Origin: Nitrosomonadales bacterium
Lineage (GTDB): Bacteria; Pseudomonadota; Gammaproteobacteria; Burkholderiales; Gallionellaceae
NCBI GenBank assembly: GCA_016234685.1
Contig: JACRAT010000036.1
Location: forward strand, 1-64,000
DNA: 64,000 bases
Direction of reading: 5' to 3'
A model generated the notes under the pieces. That model was not told the origin of the DNA, did not search any database, and saw only the letters and a program-made list of their open reading frames with translations. This document shows, piece by piece, positions 20,046-27,352 of this stretch; position 1 is the stretch's first letter; each line of letters opens with the position of its first letter. Position numbers and translations under genes: made by a program.

Positions 20046-20486
20046 ATGGCTTTCATGCAATGGTCGCGCGAACTGGATACCGGCATCAGCGTTATCGACC
20101 AACAACACCAACGTATCGTCGAATTTATCAATGAGTTGGCCGTGATTAGCGCGACCTCCCGCGATCCTAACGAGGTGAATCGGGTGCTAGCCATGCTGAT
20201 TGAATACACCCAAACGCATTTCTCATACGAAGAAAAACTGCAAGAAAGGCTGGACTACCCCTTCCTCAAGGCACATCGCCGCGTCCACGATATCTTCAGA
20301 AGAAAAGTGGATGAATATCAGATTCGCGCTCAAGCCGGTGAGTACGTCATCCCTGAATTGCTACACATGCTGAAAGAATGGTTGGCCAAGCACATCAAGG
20401 GCGAAGACGCACACTACGTCGAAATGATCCGGCGCTCCCTTGGAAACCCGATCGGCACGATCCATCTTGCAGAGATCGAGATCTGA
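20046..20486 (+). CDS. Bacteriohemerythrin
   Basis: 146 residues, single-domain hemerythrin. All seven di-iron ligands are present: H21, H58, E62, H77, H81, H116 and D121 (in QQHQRIVEF, HFSYEEKL, HRRVH and KHIKGEDAH). Such proteins bind O2 reversibly and act in O2 sensing, storage or delivery in microaerophiles. ATG 20046 with AAAAGGAGAA upstream is chosen; a GTG 3 bp earlier is possible. The gene stands between cbbR and the HNH-holin-endolysin operon; the 186-bp region before it has no clear regulatory motif. Confidence 0.95.
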   Translation: MAFMQWSRELDTGISVIDQQHQRIVEFINELAVISATSRDPNEVNRVLAMLIEYTQTHFSYEEKLQERLDYPFLKAHRRVHDIFRRKVDEYQIRAQAGEYVIPELLHMLKEWLAKHIKGEDAHYVEMIRRSLGNPIGTIHLAEIEI

Positions 20487-20532
20487 CAGCTTCGTATCGC
20501 AGCATTTCACGGCAACTTGCATAGGGGGCAGG

Positions 20533-21102
20533 ATGGTTGGCATCGTAGAGCATTTCAAAAAAGGGACGTTCGAGGAGAAGTATTGGCTTCCTGCCCACAA
20601 TAAGCGGCGTGAGTCCGCGCTGTTCCGCAAGAACAAGAAACTATTGCGCGACGATTTTGGCGCGCCGTGCTGGATCTGCGGCGCTACGACCGATTTGGAA
20701 GTTCATCATGTATTCGAGTGGGCTTTTTGGAATGCGCTCGACCCGCGCAAAGTCACCGACATTTTGCACGCCATCGAATTTTATGACGAGGACTACACTG
20801 CCCGAGCCAAAGAGGTAGAGCGACTGCGACTGCACCTCGCAGCCTTAGCAAAAAGCAAACCCATCATCGACAGCCCGGACGATGCCCGCAATCTCGTGGT
20901 GTTGTGCCGAGAGCACCACCGGCTGGGCCTTACCGGCATTCACACTGTCTCGTTCCCGCTGTGGCTGGCTATCGCCGCCGTGCCTATCACTAACGCCGTC
21001 CTGACGCGCTCGCAGCTGCTGGCCGCCGTGGCACGAGTCAGCGCGATAGACCAAGAGTTGGCGGCGCTCGCCGCCAATAACTACCAACCCCATCGTATCT
21101 AA
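20533..21102 (+). CDS. HNH-type nuclease-like protein
   Basis: 189 residues. A zinc-ribbon/HNH arrangement is visible: C46-x2-C49 (PCWICG), H58-H59 (LEVHHVFEW), N120 (DDARNLVVL), C125-x2-H128-H129 (LCREHHRLG). This is the beta-beta-alpha-metal core of HNH endonucleases, with H59 and H129 as likely catalytic or metal residues. Residues 140-165 are hydrophobic (SFPLWLAIAAVPITNAV). It opens a four-gene run ending in a strong terminator at 24081. In phages HNH proteins often sit beside packaging or lysis genes; here the role is unknown. ATG 20533 follows a G-rich ribosome site. Confidence 0.8.
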   Translation: MVGIVEHFKKGTFEEKYWLPAHNKRRESALFRKNKKLLRDDFGAPCWICGATTDLEVHHVFEWAFWNALDPRKVTDILHAIEFYDEDYTARAKEVERLRLHLAALAKSKPIIDSPDDARNLVVLCREHHRLGLTGIHTVSFPLWLAIAAVPITNAVLTRSQLLAAVARVSAIDQELAALAANNYQPHRI

Positions 21103-21122
21103 AATCTGACAGGAGAAAATTT

Positions 21123-21749
21123 ATGCCTATTCCGTTGATAGCGGCTGCTTTGTCTGCGATTGCGCCCCAATTAGCGCAACGCGGGCTTGATTTGCTGAGT
21201 GGCGTATTTCGCGGTGCGCTGGATCAAGGAGCCGATAAGGTCACTCAACTGATTAAGGAAAAGACCGGCATCGACGTTCACGATGTCGCCGAGAACAAGT
21301 TGACCGAAGAGCAGTGGGTCAAGTTGAAAGAATTCGAGCTGCAACATCAGGATCAGTTGCTAGCGTTCCGTCAGGCGATTGACACGCACGAGCTTGAGAT
21401 GGAACGGTTGCGGGTGGAGGATTCAAAAAGCGCGCGAGATACTCAAAGCGGGCGCGATAAGAATGAAGATACGTTAGTGCGTCGTTTCGCTTACTACTAC
21501 GCTTATCTGATAACCGCACTCACTTTTTTGTTTGTATTCATGGCAATTTTTGCGGGGCCAACCAACCCCCAGAGTCCTGCTTGGCGTGTTATCGACACCA
21601 TGCTGGGATTTCTCTTGGGGACGGGGCTGTCCGCAATCATCCAGTTCTTCTACGGCTCAAGTCAGGGGAGTCAGCAAAAGTCGGATCAACTCAAGGAGTT
21701 GACCAAGCAGCTTTCAGTCAATCAGGCTAACAGCGAAGGAGTGAAATGA
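21123..21749 (+). CDS. Holin-like protein (gene-transfer-agent 3TM holin type)
   Basis: 208 residues. A hydrophobic N-terminus (MPIPLIAAALSAIAPQLAQR) is followed by an acidic helical region with FELQHQDQLLAFRQAIDTHE, and two membrane segments at about 124-145 and 157-177. The run FFYGSSQGSQQKSD after the last segment matches the GSSRGS-type signature I associate with the 3TM holin family described for gene-transfer agents (PF11351). It lies 2 bp before an endolysin gene, the expected holin position. A role in letting the endolysin reach the wall is inferred; lysis has not been shown. Confidence 0.75.
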   Translation: MPIPLIAAALSAIAPQLAQRGLDLLSGVFRGALDQGADKVTQLIKEKTGIDVHDVAENKLTEEQWVKLKEFELQHQDQLLAFRQAIDTHELEMERLRVEDSKSARDTQSGRDKNEDTLVRRFAYYYAYLITALTFLFVFMAIFAGPTNPQSPAWRVIDTMLGFLLGTGLSAIIQFFYGSSQGSQQKSDQLKELTKQLSVNQANSEGVK

Positions 21750-21750
21750 G

Positions 21751-22998
21751 ATGGACCTCACTCGCGAACAGTCAAAGTTCTTACAGCATGTCGCTGAGCT
21801 TATTCGCAAGGCCCCGGACTATGGGCTGATCGTTACGGCAGGTGAGCTTTATCGCACCTCGGAGCAGCAGGCGCTGTATATCAAAAATGGTCGTAGCAAG
21901 ACTATGAGTAGCCAGCATCTCAAACGATTGGCGATAGATTTGAATTTTTTTCAGGAGTCACCGGATGGTTCGCTGAAGCTGACCTATGACGGCGATAACG
22001 TGCGCCAGCTCGGTGTCTATTGGGAAAGCCTTGATCCAGCCGTGAATCGTTGGGGTGGCAACTGGTCTAGCTTTAAGGATGCACCACATTTCGAGCGGCG
22101 CGAGAGCGCCGATAGCCAGTCGAAAAGTGCTTCTTCTTCGTTAGTCTCCGGCTACAGCACCTTGTCTGGCAGTACTCCCGCCGCGCCAGTCCGTGGCGCG
22201 AAGCTGTTGGGGGATACCGTCGGGCCGCATTGCACCAATGCACCGTTTGACGTGGAGACCGTGCAGCGCCTGCTCAACCTCAATGTGAATCGCTTCGACT
22301 TAGTTGAGCCGCTAAAATCCGATGGCAAGATCGGTGAAAAGACGCTTTCGGCGATCTGTGCTTTTCAGAAAGTGGTGCTGGCGCAGCCCGCGCCGGAAGG
22401 CATCATCCGCCCCGGCGATGCTACGCTGATGGCATTGAGCGGCGCTATTCCCAATGGTTTCAATGAGGCCGTGCTGGCGCTACTCTATCTTAATGCGGCC
22501 GACTCTGCCGTGAGTACCTTTACCCCGATCATCAAGGATGTGATGGAAAGGTACGGCATCAACACACCTTTGCGTCAGCTACATTTCTTGTCTCAAGTCG
22601 GGCACGAGAGCGGGGAACTGCGTTATCAGCAAGAGTTGGCATCTGGCGCAGCTTACGAAGGGCGACGAGATTTGGGCAACACTCAGCCCGGTGATGGCCC
22701 TCGCTACAAAGGACGTGGGCTGATCCAGCTTACCGGGCGTGCCAACTACAGCAAATATTCGGAATATTGCCGCAGCCATGGGAGGCCGCTGGATGTGGTC
22801 GCCGAACCAGGGCGACTCGCTGCCGATGTGAATTTGTGTGCGGATGCCGCCGGCTGGTTCTGGGAGGATCGCGGACTCAATGCGTTGGCAGATCGAGATG
22901 ATCTGGAAGCCATCACCCACCGCATCAATGGCGGACTGAACGGGTTGGATGAGCGGCGTCGGTTGAGCATTCGCGCGCGAACCTTGTTGGCGGCTTAA
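21751..22998 (+). CDS. Dual-catalytic endolysin: M15 peptidase plus GH19 lysozyme/chitinase
   Basis: 415 residues, no signal peptide. Residues 1-115 form a VanY/M15_4-type L-Ala-D-Glu or D-Ala-D-Ala peptidase with zinc ligands H56, D63 and H113 (SSQHLKRLAIDL, DAPHFE). A Ser/Thr/Ala linker (118-145) leads to a middle part (150-232) that looks like a peptidoglycan-binding repeat (TVQRLLNLN, KIGEKTLSAICAFQ). Residues 235-415 are a GH19 domain with catalytic E286 (VGHESGEL) and E303 (AAYEGRRDLGN), plus YKGRGLIQLTGRANY. The two active sites would cut the peptide stem and the glycan of peptidoglycan. Lack of a signal fits release through the adjacent holin-like protein. Confidence 0.9.
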   Translation: MDLTREQSKFLQHVAELIRKAPDYGLIVTAGELYRTSEQQALYIKNGRSKTMSSQHLKRLAIDLNFFQESPDGSLKLTYDGDNVRQLGVYWESLDPAVNRWGGNWSSFKDAPHFERRESADSQSKSASSSLVSGYSTLSGSTPAAPVRGAKLLGDTVGPHCTNAPFDVETVQRLLNLNVNRFDLVEPLKSDGKIGEKTLSAICAFQKVVLAQPAPEGIIRPGDATLMALSGAIPNGFNEAVLALLYLNAADSAVSTFTPIIKDVMERYGINTPLRQLHFLSQVGHESGELRYQQELASGAAYEGRRDLGNTQPGDGPRYKGRGLIQLTGRANYSKYSEYCRSHGRPLDVVAEPGRLAADVNLCADAAGWFWEDRGLNALADRDDLEAITHRINGGLNGLDERRRLSIRARTLLAA

Positions 22999-23037
22999 CT
23001 CAGTACAGCGTAATTTATCAAATCATCAGGAGAAACC

Positions 23038-24057
23038 ATGGATACGGAATTTCATTACTGGATGACAGGGCTGGTTGCGCATCGGGCCGGGTTCAGCGAG
23101 GCGGAGGCGGAGGTGATCGCCTACTCGTCGGAATACATCGACGAGAACGATGTCAGCTACTCCATCGTCGATAAACATACCGGCGCTGAGTACATCAATT
23201 ACATGAGCCAGACGCTGAATATCCTCAAGCCCAAGGATACGCTGATGCGCATCTATCCCATCTTTCACTTCATTCCCGGCGACCCTGAGGCGGCGACGGC
23301 GCGGCGGCGCGATGGCAAGATGCATTGGCTGAACACCACGCCCGACGGTGAATATGCCAACCAGATAATCGACGCCGCATTCAAGGCATCGGAGGACACC
23401 CGTCTTTTTCGCATCGGCATCGCGTCGCACAGTTATGTCGATACCTGGGCGCATCAAAACTTCATCGGCTGGTATGACTACTTCAACGACATCGACCTTA
23501 AAGTCGGAGCGGCGATCGGGCACGCCATCGCTGGTTGCCACCCCGATTGGGTCGCCCATATTTGGACGGATAATCGCTTGCTCCAGAGCGAGATCAGCAA
23601 CCGTGATCGCTTTATCGAGGCGGCGAAGGCGCTGTACCAAAAATATTGTGGTTATCAGGTCTCCATCGGCAAGCTGGATAACGTCTCTTCGTGGCCGGCG
23701 GTCGAGAAGGAGTTGATCGCGATCATGGGACAGACCTATAGCGGCGATGACTGCCGTTATGCCGAAAGTCGGTTAAGGAGCTACAAGCAACGGCTGCACT
23801 GGTTCCCTGATTTCGATGAGGCGCGCTGGTTCGATCAGGCTATCGAGACGGATGTGCGCGGACTGAAAGACCTCAAAAGTGGGTTGCTTGCCGGGATCAC
23901 ACTCTTCCGCGACAAGTATTACTGGCGGCCCGATCAGGACAAGACGAAGACGAACTGGTATCGCTTTCAGGAGGCCGTCAAAGAGCAGGAACGGCTGGGC
24001 ATCCAGTTGCTGTCTGGCAGATTCCGCAACATGGGGATGGATTTGGCAGTTATCTGA
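23038..24057 (+). CDS. DUF6765-family protein (phospholipase C / P1-nuclease-like His pattern)
   Basis: 339 residues, no signal peptide or membrane segment. It begins MDTEFHYWMTGLVAHRAGFSE and has IAYSSEYIDENDVSY, IGIASHSYVDTWAHQNFIGWYD and GHAIAGCHPDWVAHIW. The spacing of His and Asp residues (H6, SSEYIDEND, SHSYVDTWAH, GH, HPD) resembles zinc-dependent phospholipase C/S1-P1 nuclease folds, and the start matches DUF6765 proteins as I recall them. Hydrolysis of phospholipid or nucleic acid is inference. It is the last gene before the terminator at 24081 and is 39 bp from the endolysin. Confidence 0.7.
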   Translation: MDTEFHYWMTGLVAHRAGFSEAEAEVIAYSSEYIDENDVSYSIVDKHTGAEYINYMSQTLNILKPKDTLMRIYPIFHFIPGDPEAATARRRDGKMHWLNTTPDGEYANQIIDAAFKASEDTRLFRIGIASHSYVDTWAHQNFIGWYDYFNDIDLKVGAAIGHAIAGCHPDWVAHIWTDNRLLQSEISNRDRFIEAAKALYQKYCGYQVSIGKLDNVSSWPAVEKELIAIMGQTYSGDDCRYAESRLRSYKQRLHWFPDFDEARWFDQAIETDVRGLKDLKSGLLAGITLFRDKYYWRPDQDKTKTNWYRFQEAVKEQERLGIQLLSGRFRNMGMDLAVI

Positions 24058-24080
24058 ATTTCAGCTGACGAGGGAAAAAG

Positions 24081-24105
24081 GCTAGGGGAACCCCTAGCTT
24101 TTTTG
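24081..24105 (+). terminator. Strong rho-independent terminator
   Basis: Perfect 8-bp arms gctagggg / cccctagc (24081-24088, 24091-24098) with a 2-nt centre, then a run of T (24099-24105). It closes the HNH-holin-endolysin-DUF6765 run. The A run on the other side could also serve lexA from the opposite strand. Confidence 0.93.
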
Positions 24106-24163
24106 TTTGGCGTGCGGTTTGGGGGAGTCGACAACGATAGACCTGCCCAGCCGCAATCTGTGG

Positions 24164-24739
24164 CTACTTGTATTTGCGGAACTGGCCGACGACGATGCCG
24201 AAGATCTCGAAGTCGCCTTTAGGGCGGATGGTGGGATAGGCTTTGTTGGCGGGGATCAGGGTGAATTTCCCCCCCTCCAGCCCGAGTGTTTTTAGGGTGA
24301 ACTCGTTGTCGACGATGGCGATGACCATATCTCCGACATTCGCCCCGCCGCGTTTTTCTACCACGACGATGTCATCGGGCATGATGCCTGCATCTATCAT
24401 CGAATCACCCTTGACCGTGACCAGTACCGTGCTGGATGGATGGGAAATCAGATATTCGTCGATGGCGACGTAGTCATGCCGCAGGTCGCCCGCCATGCTG
24501 GGCATCCCGGCGCGCACGCTGTCGAAGATAGGCCGGTCGAAGAAGTGTGCGCCGGGCTTCAGCCGCTTGTCCGGCGTCGACTCAATGAACCCAGCCAGCT
24601 TCAGTCGGGCCACCATGCCGGCCACCGCATTCTTGGACTTGAAGCCCATCAGCGTCATCAAGGTGGAGTAGGGTGGGATCACACCGTGGTCGGCGTAGTA
24701 GTCCTGTAGCTTGGCGAGGTATTGAGTGTCGGGTTCCAT
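24164..24739 (-). CDS. lexA: LexA-family SOS repressor
   Basis: 191 residues. An N-terminal winged helix (YLAKLQDYYADHGVIPPYST, GFKSKNAVAGMVARLKLAGF) precedes the S24 autopeptidase. Likely cleavage site A77-G78 (SVRAGMPSMA), catalytic S113 (VKGDSMIDAGI) and K150 (NEFTLKTLG) are all present. A perfect ACTGAACG-GG-CGTTCAGT palindrome lies 14 bp upstream of the ATG, as expected for autoregulation. Being convergent to the lysis-like operon it does not share a promoter with it. It could be a LexA paralogue rather than the main repressor; the window does not decide this. Confidence 0.85.
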   Translation of the reverse strand: MEPDTQYLAKLQDYYADHGVIPPYSTLMTLMGFKSKNAVAGMVARLKLAGFIESTPDKRLKPGAHFFDRPIFDSVRAGMPSMAGDLRHDYVAIDEYLISHPSSTVLVTVKGDSMIDAGIMPDDIVVVEKRGGANVGDMVIAIVDNEFTLKTLGLEGGKFTLIPANKAYPTIRPKGDFEIFGIVVGQFRKYK

Positions 24740-24752
24740 GGGGCTGAACGAT

Positions 24753-24770
24753 ACTGAACGGGCGTTCAGT
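24753..24770. promoter_or_regulatory. LexA-type operator upstream of lexA
   Basis: Perfect inverted repeat ACTGAACG (24753-24760), GG, CGTTCAGT (24763-24770). An additional CTGAACG half-site lies at 24744-24750. Position just before the start codon suits autorepression. Confidence 0.85.
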
Positions 24771-24913
24771 CGTCAATGCGGCGCAGAGCGAAATCAAAGA
24801 AATCTCAGTTTCCGCCGAACTTATTTAATGACCGATAGTCATAGTTGCAAGCAAGTCATGAATGGAGCGTTGCTCGACGTGTGACTAGGTGCTACGGATG
24901 AATGGAGTTGAAG

Positions 24914-25147
24914 ATGGAACGTATGAAGAACTTTTTTGCTGACGTGAACCGCATGACCTTTTTTGTGGCGGACATCATCCTGAGTTCGGTGATCGCTGCG
25001 GCCTCCGCCGCGCAAGACCTAGTGGTGATGACGACTATGGCGATGGGTGGCCTGCTGGTTGGCTTGGTGGGCTTCTTCTCCAACATCGCGCTGGAGCTTG
25101 CCGCACCCAAGCAAAAGTTGGCGACGGTCCCAGTGCGTAGTCGTTAA
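24914..25147 (+). CDS. Small two-segment membrane protein of unknown function
   Basis: 77 residues. It begins MERMKNFFADVNRMTFFVAD, with one hydrophobic segment at about 16-34 and a second at about 42-62 (MGGLLVGLVGFFSNIAL), then a short tail. ATG 24914 has GGAG at a spacing of 6; another in-frame ATG 12 bp upstream would overlap that site. It is followed by a 13-bp perfect hairpin. No family recognised. Its upstream region contains no LexA-type site. Confidence 0.65.
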   Translation: MERMKNFFADVNRMTFFVADIILSSVIAAASAAQDLVVMTTMAMGGLLVGLVGFFSNIALELAAPKQKLATVPVRSR

Positions 25148-25168
25148 TCGCTAAAGTCGGGCATCAAA

Positions 25169-25200
25169 TGAAGGGGAGTCATGGAAGTGACTCCCCTTCA
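25169..25200. terminator. Hairpin after the small membrane gene
   Basis: Perfect 13-bp arms tgaaggggagtca / tgactccccttca (25169-25181, 25188-25200) with a 6-nt loop. No T run follows on the plus strand, so it may be a terminator lacking a tail or an RNA-stabilising element. Confidence 0.65.
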
Positions 25201-25281
25201 GCTATCTGGGCCATGCGAAGGTAGATGCGTGGCTGCTCTGGTAGCATGGCGCATCCACCACGCCGAATCACAAGGAAACCC

Positions 25282-25674
25282 ATGAAGATACTGCATACGA
25301 TGTTGCGCACCACCGACCTTGAGCGTTCGCTCACCTTCTATACCCAAGTGCTGGGCATGAAGCTGTTGCGTCGCAAAGATTACCCGGAGGGCAGATTCAC
25401 CTTGGCTTTTATCGGCTATGGCGAGGAATCCGAGCAGGCGGCAATCGAGCTGACCCACAATTGGGATACTGATCGCTATGAACTCGGCACGGCCTTTGGG
25501 CATATCGCCATCGAGGTCGACGATGCCCATGCCTATTGTGAACAAGTGCGGCAGAACGGCGGGCAAGTGGTGCGCGAAGCCGGACCGATGAAACATGGCA
25601 CGACCGTCATTGCTTTCCTGCGCGACCCTGACGGCTACATGATCGAGCTCATCGAGAAAAGCACGGCTGATTAA
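25282..25674 (+). CDS. gloA: Lactoylglutathione lyase (glyoxalase I)
   Basis: 130 residues, one VOC domain pair as in bacterial GloA. It isomerises the methylglyoxal-glutathione adduct. Motifs: [20 protein letters not shown] (metal His), [28 protein letters not shown] (metal Glu and His) and [11 protein letters not shown] (metal Glu). ATG 25282 has AAGGA upstream; the extension upstream is not conserved. It is monocistronic and convergent with the tRNA gene. Confidence 0.96.
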   Translation: MKILHTMLRTTDLERSLTFYTQVLGMKLLRRKDYPEGRFTLAFIGYGEESEQAAIELTHNWDTDRYELGTAFGHIAIEVDDAHAYCEQVRQNGGQVVREAGPMKHGTTVIAFLRDPDGYMIELIEKSTAD

Positions 25675-25685
25675 CCCGTTGCTGG

Positions 25686-25761
<76 letters not shown>

Positions 25762-25866
25762 ACGACACCAGCATCGTAAACCGATTTTAGGGGGATGAAA
25801 AGTGCGGGCGGCTGGTAAAGTGCCGCCTTGTTCAGCAGGCGGACTAGCCTGCGCTACGGAGAAGAT

Positions 25867-26175
25867 ATGTCGTCGTTCTGTCATTGGGAGGGAGATACGC
25901 TGGTGCTGAATATCTTGGGGCGACCTCGCGCCAAACGGACTGCTATCGGCAAGGTCATCGGCAAGCAATTGGAAGTGCATGTCGCCGAAGTTCCTGTGCG
26001 TGGACGGGCGACGGCGCATTTGGTGGCATTTCTGGCCGGAGAGTTTCAGGTGCCGACGAGCGCGATCACCGTGGTGTTCGGGGTGTATAACGTCAACAAG
26101 CAATTGCGCATTACAGCGCCGGAGCGGCTGCCGGACCTGATTCCGTCGCCATCCCGTCAGGAATCGCTTTGGTAG
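25867..26175 (+). CDS. DUF167/YggU-family protein
   Basis: 102 residues. The fold markers are LNILGRPRAKRTAIGKVIG, LEVHVAEVPVRGRATAHLVAFLAGEF and AITVVFGVYNVNKQLRI, matching the small alpha/beta YggU family, whose biochemical role is unknown. ATG 25867 begins MSSFCHWEGDTLVLNI as in homologues. The family often follows yggT; that gene is not here. Confidence 0.88.
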   Translation: MSSFCHWEGDTLVLNILGRPRAKRTAIGKVIGKQLEVHVAEVPVRGRATAHLVAFLAGEFQVPTSAITVVFGVYNVNKQLRITAPERLPDLIPSPSRQESLW

Positions 26176-26268
26176 CCGGCAGACTGGAAAACTCCGCCGT
26201 TTTCCCCGAGAATGTCGGTGCGGGTACGCTGGGATAACGATGTTCAACCAATAGATCGGAAACTGGAT

Positions 26269-26802
26269 ATGTGGCGAAATACTGAAAAAGAATATGGCAA
26301 GGGGATGCGCTTGCTGCATTGGCTATCAGCTTTTCTGGTGATTCTCGCACTGGTGCTGATCGAATCCAAGGGCTATTGGCCCAAGGGTTCGCCTGAGCGC
26401 GAGGCGCTGAAGTCGGTACACGCGCAGTTCGGTTTGCTGATCTTTCTGGTGATGTGGGTGAGATTACCTTGGCGTATGACGCAACGTCTGCCCGACATCA
26501 CGCCGCCCCTGCCGCGCTTGCAGGCATTGGTGGCCCACCTGATGCACGCAGTGTTGAACCTCATGTTGCTGATCCTGCCGGTGCTGGGCATTCTGATGAT
26601 GAACGCCAAGGACAAGGCCATCGGGCTGTTCGGCGTGACGTTGCCCAGCTTCATCGGCCCGGACAAGGAGCTGGCGCATACCTTGCAGGAGGCGCACGAG
26701 ACTCTAGGTGAGTTGATGATCTGGTTGATTGCCTTGCACGCGGCGGCGGCGTTGTGGCATCACTGGGTACAGCGCGACAACACGCTGCGCCGTATGCTCT
26801 AG
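26269..26802 (+). CDS. Cytochrome b561
   Basis: 177 residues with four membrane helices. Haem-ligating His residues appear in RLLHWLSAFLVIL, SVHAQFGLLIFLVMW, LMHAVLNLMLLILPVLGIL and EAHETLGELMIWLIALHAAAALWHHW. It is an inner-membrane di-haem protein passing electrons from quinol, similar to CybB. ATG 26269 opens MWRNTEKEYGKG; upstream codons are not conserved. It lies 12 bp before the damaged thpR gene. Confidence 0.9.
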   Translation: MWRNTEKEYGKGMRLLHWLSAFLVILALVLIESKGYWPKGSPEREALKSVHAQFGLLIFLVMWVRLPWRMTQRLPDITPPLPRLQALVAHLMHAVLNLMLLILPVLGILMMNAKDKAIGLFGVTLPSFIGPDKELAHTLQEAHETLGELMIWLIALHAAAALWHHWVQRDNTLRRML

Positions 26803-26814
26803 TGGCGATCTGCC

Positions 26815-27351
26815 GTGACTGAAGCCGGTCGCAGCGCACGGGTGTTCTTCGCGCTGTGGCCGGATGCGACGGAGTGTGCCGAACTGGCGGCATGGCAGCC
26901 GCCACTCCAACAGTTGTGCTGTGGCCGTGTGATGCGGGCCGATACCTTGCACGTTACACTGGTCTTTCTCGGCGAGGTCGCCGAATCCCGTCTGGAAGCC
27001 CTGAAGCTTGCCGCACAAGAAGTGCGGGGCGAGCGCTTCGAATTGAGTCTGGACACGGCCCGTTACTGGGAACATAACCACATCGTCCACGCCGCACCGC
27101 AATACATGCCGCCTGCTTTGGCGGCGTTGGTGGGCGAATTAGAACAGCGTCTGCGCCAGCATCGCTTCGCCTTCGAGCGGCGCGAATACAAACCCCACGT
27201 CACCTTGCTCCGTCACGCCCAGTGGATGGACGCGTCATTGCCTGAGATGCCGCCGGTGGTCTAGCGGCCGTTCGAGTTCGTATTGCTGGAATCGTTGCCC
27301 GATGAGGCCGGGGTGCGCTACGAGGTGAGGGCGCGCTTCCCCTGGGCTTGA
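26815..27351 (+). pseudogene. thpR: RNA 2',3'-cyclic phosphodiesterase, broken by an in-frame TAG
   Basis: The frame starts at GTG 26815 and carries both 2H motifs, HVTLVFLGE and HVTLLRHA, of the LigT/ThpR family. It stops at TAG 27262-27264 after PEMPPVV. Without that stop the same frame continues for 28 codons (RPFEFVLLESL to RARFPWA) to TGA 27349-27351, the expected family C-terminus where a Trp usually follows PVV. A TGG to TAG change explains the interruption. The 149-residue product keeps both catalytic motifs but lacks the last strands, so it could be inactive or partly active. Confidence 0.85.
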
Positions 27352-27352
27352 A

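Noticed and set aside
20046-24770. A resident prophage
   Set aside because: Only lysis-type genes and an HNH protein are present. No integrase, terminase, portal, capsid or tail gene, and no attachment-site repeats were found around the block.
24753-24913. SOS control of the small membrane gene at 24914 through the LexA site
   Set aside because: The palindrome is 144 bp upstream of that gene and 14 bp from the lexA start, so it is better explained as lexA autoregulation.
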